A stretch of 64,000 nt of DNA. It comes from Podocnemis expansa. Lineage: Eukaryota > Chordata > Testudines > Podocnemididae. The notes beneath the pieces are model-generated. The model saw only the letters and a list, made by a program, of their open reading frames with translations. It searched no databases and was not told where the DNA came from. Both the position numbers and the translations under genes were made by a program. The stretch lies in assembly GCA_007922195.1 (NCBI GenBank), contig ML681997.1, positions 9,945,429 to 10,009,428 of the forward strand, read 5' to 3'. Positions 11,585 through 28,960 of this stretch are shown here, in pieces (the first letter of the stretch is position 1; each line of letters opens with the position of its first letter).

Positions 11585-11952
11585 CAGGTAGTCCTCACTT
11601 AGTGACCGGGTTCCGTTCCTGAAACCTGGTTGATAAATGAATTGGTCACTAAACGAGGAGCAGCCCTTACCGGTATTTCAGGCATAATGTACTTTACTGG
11701 TAGTGGGTTTTTCAACCATCGGTAGATAGTTTTAATGTCACCTTTGCATCATTTATAACATTTTTAATATATATTTTAAATGTTTTAAGCTCTAATGTAC
11801 TGAACTTAGTTTGCATAGTGTACTGTAAATATAGGTAATCTGAGAGATTTGACGCGAGTTCTCGTACATCTCCATAATACCAACTCATCAGAGAGCCGGT
11901 CATAACTCTTAGGGGTCACTAAACGAGTAGGTCACTAAGTGAGGACTAGCTG
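11585..11952. mobile_element. Tc1/mariner-type (Tigger/pogo-like) MITE
   Basis: A 368-bp element. The left end CAGGTAGTCCTCACTTAGTG is mirrored by the right end, whose reverse complement is CAGCTAGTCCTCACTTAGTG. It is flanked by TA on both sides (11583-11584, 11953-11954), the signature of Tc1/mariner insertion. Internal GGTCACTAAACGAG words repeat near both ends. No transposase frame is present. Confidence 0.75.
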
Positions 11953-11954
11953 TA

Positions 11955-13257
11955 TTTGCTGGGCTTGGAAAACAATAAGACATATCCTAGCCTTGGGAGC
12001 AGAACCCATCACACTGCCAAACAAGGGATCTGAACCTAAGAGAAAGCAAATGTGGTGACTATGAAGTAGAACAGGAGCCATCAGAAGGTCCTGTTTCAGC
12101 ACGGTTCACTTGCAGCTCATTAGGAAGGGCTCTTTTACAAGGAAAGGTGTATCCGATAAGAACACCTGACCCACTTTCAAAAACAAATATCATGTTAAGT
12201 TTCTCTCCAGCTTGTAAAACTAAAATAGGGGAAGATTACTGCAATGAAAGCTTCCTACAAACAGTAACAAGGCTGAATCATAACTAAAGTAAATGCTTAT
12301 GTTTTCATTGTTTCCCATCTGCACATGCCAGGCACCGCACTGTGTATGTTTAATGCCAAATGAACTGTCATCATTTTGACCTTTCAGGCAGATAGCGACT
12401 CGTATGATAATACTCTAACAGCTTCGGATGCAGTAACTACTAGAAATGAGCGAAGTTTCTGGAAAGGAAGTTTACTGCCTCATAAATCATTAGGAGCTAT
12501 CACAAAACTAGTTTGAATTAGCAACCTGTGCCCTCTGAGATTTAAAGCCAATGATTCTTTTAAGGATGATTCAGTGTTAAAAAAAAAAAAAAAACAACCC
12601 AAAACAGGAAAAAAAAAAGGGGGGGGGGCAAAAAACCATCTATTTTTTACTCTGAATGGAAGCCTTTGCTACATGTTACAAACACCCACTCTGAGCTAGA
12701 CTGACCAGACAGAACGTTAAGTCTCTTCAGAAGGCTAAGGAGAATGAGCGATTCTGTAGGGGTTTTCATATTCAGAAGTAGAGCAGACAGTTAAATACTC
12801 AACATTCACTGTCTCAGGTGTCTGCAATAACACAGTTATGATCTTCCATTTCCCAAAGGAAACTGAAAGCACTGAAATTCCTGCAGAGAGGCATATGTTG
12901 AACTTCGATAGGACTCAGTTAAGATGTTTTGGGGTATGTGAAAGAGTGGGCCAGACAGCTGGCTCCTAATGACAGCAAGACACGGTCTACTCCCAGCAGG
13001 GCAATGCCAGGAGGCCCATAAGTGTCATCCAGGGGAGAGGAATGGCTTGTAGACCTGTGGAGAAGGCTAGACAGGGCAAGGCCAGAGAAGGTCACAAGCA
13101 TTTCAACCAAGGGAGAAATCCAAGCCAACCCTGAAAACTATTGGACAGAACAGCTCACTGAGAAGCCGTTTACTTTTTCCCTGCTCACACCACACATGCT
13201 ACCCGCTCCGTGAGGACACTCAGAGTAAACGGCAATACAGGCAGCAGTAAAACCTAA
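11955..13257. other. Intronic sequence, nothing recognised
   Basis: Contains an A-run and G-run near 12580-12629. Otherwise unassigned. Confidence 0.4.
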
Positions 13258-14345
13258 GGGGTTTCCAAAGGACGGTGACAGCCAACTGAGAAGCCATCCC
13301 TAGGTGACAACAGCCTAGCTCCATCCTTCCTGGGACAGCCTTTCAGGTAGCTAAAGGTTGCTAAAAAAAAAAATCCTCCCTCTCTTCTCTTCTGCAGCCA
13401 AAACAAGCCCAGTTCCCTCAGCCTCCCCTCATAAGTCATGTGCTCCAGCCCCCTAATTGCGTTTTGGTGCTCCTCGCTGGACTATTGCCAAATTGTCCAC
13501 ATTCTTCCCATAGCAGTGGGCTCAAAACTGGACACACGACTCCAATATTACCATACCAATCCTCAACAGAGGGGAATAATCACTTCCCACTATCTGCTGG
13601 CAGCGTTCCCACTAATGCAGGCCAATTTTGCTATTAGCCTTCTTGGCAACATGGGCATAGTATTGATTCCTGTCCTGCTTTTTGTCCATTGTAACCCACT
13701 GGTCCTTTTCTGCAGAACTGTTGCCTAGCCAGTCAGTCTGCAGTCTGTAAGTGAGCATGGGATTCCTCCATCCTAAGTGCAGGACACAGCACTTGTCCTC
13801 CTTGAACCTCATCAGATTTCTTTTGGCTCAATCCTCCAACTTGTGTAAGTCTCTCTGTAGCCTACTCTGCCCTCCAACTTATCTCCCACTCCCTCCCAGC
13901 TCAGTGTCATCTGTTAATTTGCTCAAGGTACAAGCTACTCCATTCTTCAGATCATTAAGATGTTGAACAAAACCAGTCACAGTATCAACCCTTGGAGCAC
14001 TCCATTTTTTATTGGCTGCCACCTAGGCCATGCTTTAAGCTGTTGATCACTACCCACTCAACCTGATTATCTAGCCAGCTTTCTGTCCCCCTTAGAGCCC
14101 CTTCATACAACACACCTCTTTAACTTGCTGGGAAGAATACTATGGGAAACTATATCAAAAACTTAGCTGAAGTCAAGATATTTTACATCCACTGGTTTCC
14201 CCACATCCACAAAGCCAGTCGTCATACATCATAGAAGGCAATCAGATTGGTCAGGCATGACTTGGCCATGGTGAATCCATATTAACTGGTCTTGAAAAAA
14301 TGTTTCTTCCAAGCACCTCAAAATGGATTCTTTTAGGACCTGCAG
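13258..14345 (-). mobile_element. Degraded CR1 LINE, 3' portion
   Basis: Minus-strand remnants include FKEDKCCVLHLGWRNPML and HVAKKANSKIGL, RT C-terminal signatures of CR1. Upstream of these are stretches equivalent to the VPQGSVLGP and KAFDTVSH regions. Many stops and indels; an older copy than 21452-23260. Confidence 0.75.
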
Positions 14346-18107
<3,762 letters not shown>

Positions 18108-19699
18108 CTAGAAAAGAATTAAGTTCCATTACATCACCAGAAATATATCTACTCAAAGAGCATGTAACACAGACTCCCACCTTTGCTCTAAGTAACCTTC
18201 ACTGAATATTGTTCCATAATGTTCTGAACAACAGAAAACTGTAAACTAATATAAACCTCAGTAAGCTACCTTGAGTTGTATGCTTACTAGACAAGTCAGT
18301 GAACTAGGTCATGCTAGATCTCTTATGGGCACTGAAATACCATAAGGGAGTCCAAAGCAAATAAGAAAATCCAGGTTTGTTTAATATGAGTGGCTAAGAG
18401 ACCAATCTTTCACCGTTTTAAAGTCAAAGGGAGATTTAACATGGATTTTAGTGGGACTGGGAACAAATCTATACTTAAATACATAGTCAAGAAGGAAGCA
18501 GTCAGTCAAAGTTTATTGAAGAGCCACAGCCCAAACAGGACAGTATATAGGAATACCAAATTGCCATATTGGGTCAACAAATGAACCTTCTCGTTTAATG
18601 TCCTGTCCACTACCAGATGCTTCAGAGGAAGGTGCAAGAAAACCTGTGGCAAATGACGACCATGGAATAAATGTGCACATAGGGGAAACACCTACCTTAC
18701 TACAGTGTGTGGTAGGCTCATAACCTGAAACGGGAGGGTTTACAGCCCTTTTCTATTTTTTTTTTTAAGTCATATTCAAAGTAATGTAGATGTCCTCATT
18801 ATCCATATAATTAGCTCACTGATTCTGAGGGCAGGATACTTACCTAATAACTGACAGGTGTTTTTACTATTTAATAGGCATTATACATATACCACAAGCC
18901 ACTTGTCAGAAATGTACATTAGAGATAATGGTCAACAAACATTGCAGGTATTTCCCTACAGAAAATTTCCTTTTACCCAAGAAAAGTACACATAAATGAG
19001 GGCACAAATACTTGGGGAACAGAAGCATAGAGAAATATTTCAAAAGCAAAAGGAAACATTTGGGAAGGACCAGAAATAATTTACATACTCCTGAACACAA
19101 GTATGATTCACAATGATCTTAATGGAAGTTATACATGCAAAAGAAGAAAAATAAGCTCCCAATGTATTGTAATCCCATGATATAACTAATTTCTGCATTA
19201 AATAAGTTAGTGATTCAAAATTGAAACCCTACAAAGGAAGATTTCTAATATAAAATATTATGAAGTGACAAACATTTAATTTAAAATAGAATTTAAGACA
19301 CAGAAAGCAATGAAGCAAATGTGCTAGCATTCTGTGCCAAGATTAAATTGCCCTTTTCTATGCGTCATTAACAAATTAGTCTAATCAAAACATTAGCTAA
19401 TTATATTATCAAACTGTAAAATACCGGAATTCCTGGAGTTATTTTCAGCACCAAAAAACCTTAATCCCCTCATGCGTCTGTGTTTCCTAACAGACACAGT
19501 ATTTGAATGGTGACCTACAATTGGTGTTTCTATATTCAATACAGACAAAGGGTTTATTTTCAAATCTATTCACTTTGCTTCAGAGCCCTACATTCTTAAA
19601 CTGAAGATCTGTAACTGCACTTAAGCACATACAACGACAGACAGAGAGCTAGTCTTCATGAACAGCAAAAAATTTTCTACTATCAGTTCAAACTTCCTA
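18108..19699. other. Intronic sequence next to pore exon, nothing recognised
   Basis: AT-rich non-coding. Short minus-strand frames are not similar to anything I know. Confidence 0.45.
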
Positions 19700-20372
19700 A
19701 TCACAGAACCACAGAAACTAGAAGGGACCATGACAGGTCATCAAGTTCAGGTCCCTGCACTCATGGAAGGACCAAGTACTATTAAACCATCCCTGACAGG
19801 TGTTTCTCTAACCTGCTCTTAAAAACCGTGAAAGCAGTAGATGCCACAATCTGCCAAGGCAACTTATTCCAGTGGTTAATCACCCTGACAGTAAGGAATT
19901 TTTTTCCTAATATCTAGGTTGAACCTCCATTGCTGTAGTTCAGGTTGGTTGCTTCTTGTCCTATTGTCTGACTAAAGAGAATAATTTTTCTCCTTCTTCA
20001 TAACAACCTTTTAGGTATTTGAAAACTTATCAGATCCCCCCTCAGTCTCCTTTTTTCTAAATTAAACAAACCCAGCTCTTTCAATCTTCCCTCACAGGTC
20101 AAATGTTCCAAAACTCTGATCATTTTTGTTGCCCTTTTCTGGACTTTCTCTAGTTTTTCCACATCCTTTTTCAAAATGAGGCGCCCAAAACTGGACATAG
20201 TACTCAAGTTGAGGCCTAATCAGGGCTGAGTAGAACTGAAGAATCACTTCTTGTGTCTTACTCACAATACTCCTATTAATACATCCCAGAATGGTGTTTG
20301 CTTTTTTTGCAACAGTATTACACCGTTGACTCATATTTAGCTTGTAATCCACCATTATACAAAGATCTGTGA
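19700..20372 (-). mobile_element. CR1 LINE 3' fragment, distinct older subfamily
   Basis: In reverse orientation it opens with AACTAGAAGGGACC and TCATCAAGTTCAGGTCCC. Coding remnants on the minus strand include LNMSQRCNTVAKKANTILGC and [20 protein letters not shown], followed by [20 protein letters not shown]. The wording differs from the younger copies (RVLEHLT versus KGLEHKPYE), so it is another CR1 subfamily. Confidence 0.8.
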
Positions 20373-21451
20373 ACACCTGCTGAGCCTATCAGGAAGTTCA
20401 ATCCCTAAACGCCACCCTGGCAACTGGGTTAGCGCTGAGTTGAAGGGAGCCCCCTCCTTTAATTAAGTGCAGTGGACACGCCAGAAGTAGGGAGGCCAAA
20501 ATACAGATACACACATTGTTCTAAGTAACTTGCATATCTCTGTTGAATTGCCTCCAAAAAGGGTAGACAGTGTAGACCTGTCCTAAGGAAGTATGTGGTA
20601 TTTTCCAATTTTGATTTCTGTGCTCTGCATTTAAGTTATTTAACCTTTGCACAAGGTGCGCTTACTCTGATTTCCAACTGAATAGATGCCAGTTAGTTTG
20701 CACTGTAATGTAGTGGTCACTGGGTCATGGCACGTTGTGAACTTCATGAAAAACCTCTGAAATCAAAGAAAAAGACTCCTATTGACTACATCAGGCATGG
20801 GCCAGATCCAGCCCAAATACAGATTAAGAGATTCGCAAAGCAAAGACATGAAAAAAAGTATATTTTTATAATTCACATATGTCGTCACTCCAAAGCAGCA
20901 CTTTTCAAATTAAGGGCCTGATGCTGAAAGATCCACTCCCTCCTTCTGACAAATCAAAGGGGAAAAAAATAAGAATGGAAGAAAATCCCTGCAGCATAGG
21001 GTCCTGTAGTGGGGGGGGGGGGGGCCCAAACGGGATGACACCATCTGACTGGCTCCCTCTTGCGGCCAGTGGTGTTTCCATAGCACCCTATCTGCCCCTC
21101 TCTCATCCGGGGCCACTTACAAGTGCCATATAATCTCTCCCAGAGTAGCTATTAACCCTCCCTGAAACTGGCTCAGTAGCCCAAAGTCCTCAACATCTAA
21201 ACACAAGGTGAACCATAGTTCACACCCATCCCTAAAGCTCCTACTGTCCACCCTAGGCTTTATTCTGCCCAGCAAAAGCCTAGCCTATCAATTCTGCCTT
21301 CCTTCCTCTGCCAGCACACGCAATGCTGCAAGGAAGGCAGGCAGTACTTATCATCCTTTCCTTCTCAGAGCACCTCCCGCTTGGATAAGAGATGAGTCCT
21401 GCTCCAGCCTGCATTAGAGGCTCCTGATCCCAGGACCTTAAACTAACAGTT
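20373..21451. other. Intronic sequence with a G-run
   Basis: A run of about 16 G interrupted by no other base near 21009-21024. Nothing else assigned. Confidence 0.4.
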
Positions 21452-23260
21452 TTAGAATCATAAAATCATAGAATCCTAGAGTTGGAAGGGACCTCATGAG
21501 GTCATCTAGTCCAACCCCCTGCCAAAAAAAGCAGGACCACTCCCACTAAATTATTCTAGCTAGAGTTTTATCCAGCCAGGCCCTAAACATCTCCAAAAAT
21601 GGAGATTCCACCACCTCCCCAGGTAGCCCATTCCAATGCTTTAGCACCCTCCTAGTAAGAAAGTTTTTCCTAATATCCAGCCTCGACCTCCACAGCTGCA
21701 ACTTGAAACCATTGCTCCTTGTTCTATCCTCTGTTACTACAGAGAACAGCCAAGCTCCATCCTCCTTGGAGCATCCCTTCAGTTAGTTGAAAGTTGCTAT
21801 CGACCGCCCCCCCCCAGTCTTCTCTTCTCTTCTGCAGGCTAAATAAGCCTAGTTCCTTCAGTCTTTCCTCATAGGGCTTGTGCTCCAGCCCCTTGATCAT
21901 TTTTGTTGCACTCTGCTAGACTCTTTCTAATTTGTCCACATCCTTTTTGTAGTGGGGAGCCCAAAACTGGACACAGTATTCCAGATGCAGCCTCACCAGT
22001 GCAGAATAGAGGGGAATGATTACATCCCTCAGTCTGCTGGCAACGCTTCTTTTGATGCAGCCCAGTATGCCATTGGCCTTTTTGGTAGCAAGAGCACACT
22101 GCTGACTCATATCCAGCTTCCCATCCACCAGGACCCCCAGGTCCTTTTTTACGGTGCTGCTACTTGGCTGATCAGTCCCCAGCCTGTAGCAGTACATGGG
22201 GTTTTTCCGTCCCAAGTGCAGGACTTTGCACTTGTCTTTGTTGAACCTCATGAGATTTCTATTGGCCCACTGCTCCAATGTGTCAAGGTCTTCCTGAATC
22301 TTCTCTCTGACCTCCAGCGTATCTACCGTTCCCCCCAGCTTGGTGTCATCCGCAAACTTGCTGAGTGTGCAATAAATCCCATCATCCAGATCATTAATGA
22401 AAATATTGAACAGAACTGGCCCCAGGACCGACCCCTGGGGCACACCACTCATTACTGGCTGCCAGCTAGACACGGAGCCATTGATTCCTATATGCTGAAA
22501 CCACTGCTCTAGCCAGTTCTCTATCCACCTTACAGTCCACACATCCAACCCATACTTCCTTAACTTGCTGACAAGAATGCTGTGGGAAACTGTATCAAAA
22601 GCCTTGTTAAAGTCGAGGTATATCACATCAACAGCTCTTCCCGCATCCACAAATCCAGTCATCTCATCATAGAAGGCAATGAGGTTGGTCAGGCACGATT
22701 TACCCTTGGTGAATCCGTGCTGACTGTTCTTGATCACTCTATTTTCCTCCAAGTGTTTCAGGTTGGATTCTTTGAGAACTTGCTGCATGATTTTTCCAGG
22801 GACTGAGGTGAGGCTGACAGGTCTGTAATTCCCTGGATCCTCCTTTTTGCCCTTCTTGAAGATAGGTACTATATTCGCTTTTTTTCCTGGCCTCCGGCAC
22901 ACCTCACCCCCCCCCCGTTCGCCACAAGTTTTCAAAGGTAACAGCCAGCGGTACTGCTACCTCATCAGCTAACTCCCTCAGCACCCTCAGATACAGGTCA
23001 CCCGGCCCCATGGACTTGTGCACATCCAGCTTCTTTAGGTAGTCCCTAAACTGACCTTCTGTCACAAAGGGCCTCTCTTCTTCTCTCCAATCTGCCATAC
23101 CCACTGTAGTGGGCTGGGAGCTGGCCCTCCCTGTGAAAACTGAAGTAAAAAAAGCATTGAGCACTTCAGCCTTTTCCTCATCCTTCATCACAAGGATACC
23201 TGCGCTATTCAGTAAGGGACCTACACCAGCCCTGATAGTCTTCTTGTGTTATTGACATAC
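21452..23260 (-). mobile_element. CR1 LINE, 1.8-kb 3' part with most of the RT
   Basis: Begins at a CR1 3' terminus in reverse orientation (AGAATCATAAAATCATAGAA, then GTTGGAAGGGACC). It runs through the 3' UTR and RT to an N-terminal RT part carrying DEEKAEVLNAFFTSVFTG. It is 5'-truncated; the endonuclease and ORF1 are missing. Confidence 0.92.
21916..22935 (-). pseudogene. CR1 reverse transcriptase (339 codons open)
   Basis: The longest open frame in the window. In order: [20 protein letters not shown] (RT motif 1), [35 protein letters not shown] (motif A, catalytic Asp), [20 protein letters not shown] (motif B), [11 protein letters not shown] (motif C, FADD), and the thumb-like C-terminus [14 protein letters not shown] and [20 protein letters not shown]. 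It makes DNA from LINE RNA at a nicked target. The N-terminal RT part (23191-22904, KSMGPGDLYLRVLRELADEV) is in another frame, and the shift falls at a 10-C run (22907-22916). The C-terminus breaks near 21916. Catalytic residues look intact but the protein is not complete. Confidence 0.88.
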
Positions 23261-23964
23261 CACAGGTGGTAGCCTGAAACAACCCCCTCTCTTCCTGTTT
23301 CCAAGTCCATGCTCACACCAACGCTCATAATAGGGAGTCTTGTGCCCCTCCCTTAAACTAAAAGGGCCAGTACATCCCACTAGAGGCTCCAGTACCCTTG
23401 TCCGAATATGTATTACTCCCTTTTTACATATGGAGTAACTGAATTTGAAATTCAGTCTGAGGAGTCACTGCGCATCTGGGATTAAAACAAAGGAACTCCT
23501 CCTTATTTTTTATCATATCATTGTAGTCTCTCTCTCAAAAAGCTTACAGTTTGGCTCATCACCCTATACTCATATTCACTGTTTTCGCCTTCTAAATTAT
23601 AAAGATAGATTAGCTCTAGTACAACTAATATCAAAAGTAACATTTAACTCCATGTCAGCAGAAAGTCTGCATCGGAAATTATACCCTTTCCCAAACATAC
23701 ACAATGATTACCTTTTATTATGCAACACTGACACAGGATCTGTTTATCATACCATAAAACAAAGGGAAGCACTCTATTTTAACTGCTGTTGATATATGCC
23801 TTACCTAAAATAGTACTACTGTGAAATTTGTTAAATGTCCTCCTAGCCTGCAAGCCAGTTTAGTTGGATCAATTGTTTTAACTCCAGTAAAAAGAGATTT
23901 ATAGTCTGCTTAAAATGAAAAGAAAGTGAGCAGTTTAGAAAGTCTTTCCACAACCACTGCACCA
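23261..23964. other. Intronic sequence, nothing recognised
   Basis: A 115-codon plus frame (23445-23792) has no recognisable domain and is probably chance. Confidence 0.4.
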
Positions 23965-24082
23965 AGCCCCAGTTCAGTAAAGCACTTATGCACATACTTA
24001 ACTTTAAGTGTGTGACTCACCTTATTGAAATCAGATAGATTACTTATGTGCTTAAGTACGGTGCTGAGCCTGAATGGGCACC
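23965..24082. repeat. Foldback MITE related to 1104-1226
   Basis: A GCCCCAGTTCAGTAAAGCAC left end and a complementary-type right end (TGAGCCTGAATGGGC). In between are AACTTTAAGTGTGTGA and TATGTGCTTAAGT, partly self-complementary. Diverged. Confidence 0.45.
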
Positions 24083-26369
24083 TTGGTGCTTTCTCTGACA
24101 CAAAATATTTTCTGAGCATAATGGTGCAACTGGTAGATTGTTCATACAAGGTTTTGCCAAACATCCAATACAGATGGAAATAATTGAGGCAACCAGATTT
24201 TAGCATCAAATTCATGCCATAAAGAGTATAGGTTAACACAGCTTTTTTTTTTTTTTTTGAATACAATAGTTTGCAAGTTGTCTTTACGTTCATTCTCCTT
24301 TTATGCTAATTTATGCAAAAAATGTATGTTGGAAATCCAACGCTATTTTAAAGGGTCTGTGTAGTTTGGCCCCAACAACCCCAAGAACTATGAAAGCAAA
24401 AAGTGATTTAGAGAAACTAGAGTGGTGTAGCTAGGGTCCCAGTCCAATTTTGACACAGTATCCTTCAGATCTTATAAAATTCATCCCTGACACTGAAGAT
24501 CAAGCCTCCCAAGGGGATAATTTGTCATTACATTAACATATCTGGCAGAAAGTCAATTGAGCCAAATGTTTGCAATATTTCAGACTACTGGTACATGTTC
24601 TCTGCTTAAGGACCTCAGACTGTATCATGAGCACAACTTGAAACCACATCTCATGAAATGAAAGGGCTGTGGGCAGGATATTAAATCATGTCACAATCAG
24701 ACAAGGACATTTTCTCATCTCACAGTTTGTCTGGTCTTCAGAATTCTCCTAATTGAAAAATTGTTTATGCAGAAAAGCCATTTCATTTGAAGAGATCTGG
24801 AAGTATTAAAACCAAAAATTATATTCAAAATCCATTTATTATTTTCTTGTTCAGGGCATGATCCAAAGTCCATTGAAGTCTATTGAAAGACTTCCATTGA
24901 CTTCAATAGCCACTTAATTAGAAAATAAAAGAAAATAATTATCAAACAATACCAATTGTGACAAAGTCAGACACTTACAGGAAAGAAAGCACAGTATGCT
25001 GAAGTTTAATAGTCCCCTTACTACATGTGCTGTCCTCCAATGACTGCATTTACTCCATTTTACTTAATTTCACTTTTTAAAAAAGATACCTATGCCTAGA
25101 AATAGAAAAATCTTGCCACTGTTCTCATTTGAAATTTTTGTGAAGTCTTTACTCTCAGTGTTCAGAATCTGGCCAATTGTTGCTTCATCTGAAATCTTAT
25201 CTTTAGTCGATACTGAATCCTCAGCTTTCTTGACACTTTATTATGGTTTTAACTCCTTGTGTGGCATGCAGAGTTGGTCACTTTACAAACTGCATCTGAC
25301 AGTGGCAAGAAATCATGTGCATGTCACTTGCTTTAGATCCATCAGCAATGCTGATAGTCTAAGTTCTACTCAGGGTAAGTGTAATTGAGTGGCACAGTTA
25401 ATTCCTTCTGGATAGAAAACAGCAAGTAACTGGGCATTTACTCTTGTCTATGCACACTAGCAGGAAGTTTAACAAATTTTTGTTGTACTAACCTTCCTAT
25501 CAAATAAGCATGTGAAACTATTAGACGATATAGCGGGGCTGGCTGCTGTGTTTTCTGAAAAGTCAGATGACAGCAGTTTTTCTCCATTACTTTGTAAGAA
25601 GAGTATTTGCAATGAAGAGTCCGCAACTTGAATTTATTTACCCACTGCTGGTTAAATAAAGCTCACATTTGTTGACTTGAATATATTGCAAAGTCTGTTT
25701 TCTCAGATTTTCTTGAAGTAGCAGGTTGAACACGGAGACAGTCGAGGTGATTAGAAAGCAAGTATTTATCTTGTTGAATTATAGGCTGAATTTGTTTTAA
25801 CATTGCCCCAAAACCTTATGATTTTGCTGAAGTTTAACCATTTAGGCTCAAATTTTCCACAGGGGGAGGATCTGTCTCAGACTACAAAAAAAAATAGCCA
25901 AAACAATTTGACACTTTTCTGAGAATGATGTTGGGAGAAACACTTTTTTAACATGGGCTAAACAAACTTTTCTTTTAAAAGCTTTAGCATCCTAGAATCC
26001 CCATACTTTGTGGCAAGACTTGACATTGGAGGAGAGGACATCTGTGTTAGGAGCATGCTTTTCTTCTCCCAGTGAAAATCCCCCTAAATTTGGTGACTTT
26101 ATGAAACATTAAGAAATGACAGCTTGCACATGCTCAGTATAGTCTCCTTAGACTTCTTCCTCAAAGATTTGATGCACGCTGGAATGACTTTCTCTGCATT
26201 TCTAGTTCTGGGCTGCTACAGGATTGAGTTAAGGTACCTCAAATGAGAGCACTGAGATTGTCTTGCCTGGGCACTGAGTTCAGGTGCTTTTCCTGATGGG
26301 TCCAGGCAACACAGAGGCAGAAGAAAGCTGCCTTATTTAAACACAGAAAAGTCAAGGGCCAGATCTGAA
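24083..26369. other. Intronic sequence, nothing recognised
   Basis: Non-coding, with a T-run near 24242-24259. No repeat family assigned. Confidence 0.4.
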
Positions 26370-26930
26370 GATGGGATGGGAAGACCACCTTGGAACAAGG
26401 AACATAGGGGGTTGAGAATAGAACTGGAGGTTGGCAGGAGTGGGGTGAAGAGGGAAACTAGAGCTGACAGCTGGGGTAGGAAAGGAGACTGGGGTAGGGT
26501 GCCAGGGAGGAAAATGGGAGAGTGAGGGACTGGAAGGTGGGGAAAAAAAGACAGATGAAGAACAGGGAGGGGACTTGAGCTGAACAGGCAAAGAGATGGG
26601 TACTAAGAGTAAGGGAAACACTGAGACTGGATAAGGATCTTGGGAGTGAGATTGGGACAGAAATAGTGGGGACAGGGAACATGAGCCAAGGGGCGGGAAA
26701 GTGGAGTCTGGAACAGAGGAGATTAACAGAAGGAATGAGAAGTTGTGCAAGGGACTGGGACTGGCTGATCAAGGTAGGGTAGAAGATAGAATGACTGGGC
26801 AAGGAGACTGTGATTGAGGCAGCAAACCCAGATGGGTGACACTAGGCCATGGGGAGGAAGGAAACTGGGACCAGGATGAGAAGCCTGAGGAGTGAAGACT
26901 GCAACTGGCCAAGGGAAAGGATTGGGACTC
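26370..26930. repeat. Purine-rich degenerate tract
   Basis: The same compositional type as 2160-2560: loosely repeated GGGACTGG, GGAGACTGG and GGGACAG words on the plus strand. The serine/proline-rich minus-strand frames here (26352-26932) are best read as artefacts of this composition. Confidence 0.4.
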
Positions 26931-27899
26931 ATGCCTCATTCACTGCACTCTCAGCTTCTACAGCAAATGAAGCCAAGTGTCCTAGAGATAAAGTCTCTTT
27001 CACATCACAATCCTGATTCATCTCCAGAACGGTTCCATTCTGTGTCTAAATGGGGCAGAGGTTCTGTGGAAGAAAAGAGTAAGTAATCATACAATTACAA
27101 ACTGAATCATAATATTTATGCACAAGGGACATGATCTGAAGAACAAGAAATCTTAATTCTGGCATTTCCTAACTTCAGAGTGCTTCACTTCGCAAGCTGA
27201 ATAATGGTCCTCTAGCTTTTACACACACACGCACAAAATAAGAACCAAGGAACACTAGACGATACAGAGCTATGCAGTGAAAAACAAGCATTGCATCATG
27301 ACATGCAATCTGCTTGAAATTTTATAAGCCAATCACTTCCAAAAGAAAATTTCAGGTTGAGCTATTTAAATATAACTTAATCTTAAAATCTCCAGTTAAC
27401 TTCTTACTGCTTTTTTTTTGAAGTTAAGATTAAATAAATCTTCTAACATATCACATATGTTCATGGGCCTTTTATAGGTAATCAATTAATTACTTCTGGG
27501 GGAATTCTGCACCCTTATGCATGCACAGAATTCATGTCTCCCAAAGACTCTTTTTCTCTCAAGAATAGAGATTCTGCTGGGGAGACACTACCATTACATC
27601 TTTCATCCACCAGGGGTTGCTGCGGTACCAGGAGAGACGCAGCCAGCCAGAGAAAAGGTGTTCCTCAAGGCAGAACCAGGTGAGGAGGCATGCAAGAAAC
27701 ACAGAAGCACCGCAGGGGGAAGGGGTGTCACAAACTGGGGGTCAGAAAGGCTAGCAGTGGGACAGACTAGGACTCAGGTTCAGGAGTGAGTAAGAGAACA
27801 GCATTGAGACAAGGTTGCATGGGAGGGACTACAGAGCCACATGGGGCCACCTGGGAAAGAGGGAGGAGGATGCAGACACAGGAGTTTCTCTCTGAAAAC

Positions 27900-28960
27900 T
27901 CATAGTAATTGTGGAAGGCCCTCAACTTTTGGAAAGAGGAACACATAGTGCCCATTTTCATAAAAGGGGAAGGAAGAGGATCAGGAGAACTACAGACCAG
28001 AGAGCCTCATCTCAGCCTCCAGAAAAATCATGGAGCAGGTCCTCAAGGAATTCTCTGTGAGGCACTTGAAAAGAGGAAGGTGATTAGGAACAACCACAAT
28101 GGATTCAAGGGTAAGTCATGGCTGACCAACTCGATTGTCTTCTATGATGTGATAACTAGTTCTGTGGCCATGATATACCCTGGCCTAAGCAATGCTTTCG
28201 ATACAGCCTCCTGCCACAATTCTTGTCAGCAAGTTAAAGAAGAACAGATTGGATGAATGGATTATAAGGTGTTTAGAAAGCTGGCTAGATCATCAGGTGC
28301 AATAAGCACTGATCAACAGCTCAACATCTGGTTGGCAGCTGCTAATAAGCGAGAGCCGCTGTTGGGGCCCGTTCTGCTCAACACCTTCATTAATGATCTG
28401 GAAGATGAGGTGGGTTGCAGCCTGAGCAAATTTGCAGATGACACTAAAGTGGGGTGAGTGGAAGATACACAGAAGGGCAGGGATAGGATACAGAGAAAGC
28501 TAGACAAATTGGGCGATTGGGCCAAAAGAATTTCAGTGAGGTTCAAGTAGGACAAGTGCAGAGGCCTGAACTTATCATGGAAGAACCCCACGTACTTCTA
28601 CAGACTGGGGATTGACTGTTTAGGCAACAGTTCTGTAGAAAAGAACTTGGGTGTCACAATGGACTAGAAGCTGGCAATGAGTCAACAGTGTGACCTTGCT
28701 GCCAAGAAAACTAATTGCTGGGTTAGTAGGAGCATTGCCAGCAGATCCAAGGAAGTGATTATTCCCTTCCATTCAGGACTGGCGAGGCTTCATTTGAAGT
28801 ACTGTCTCCAGTTTTCGGCCCCCCACTACAGAAAGTATGTGGACAAACGGGAGAGACTCCAAAGAAAGGCACCAAAATGATTAGGGACTGGAGCACAACA
28901 CTTATGAGGAGAGGATGACGGAACTGGGCTTGTTTAATCTGCAGAAGAGAAGAAAAAGAC
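27900..28960 (+). mobile_element. CR1 LINE, degraded RT region
   Basis: Plus-strand remnants in order: a degraded [14 protein letters not shown] equivalent, [56 protein letters not shown] (FADD box), MSQQCDLAAKKTNC and LKYCLQFSAPHYRKYVDK. Numerous stops and frameshifts. It is interrupted at about 28960 by PLE sequence. Confidence 0.82.

Noticed and set aside
26352..26932. Three overlapping minus-strand frames rich in Ser and Pro
   Set aside because: Same reason as the tract at 2160-2560; open in several phases at once.
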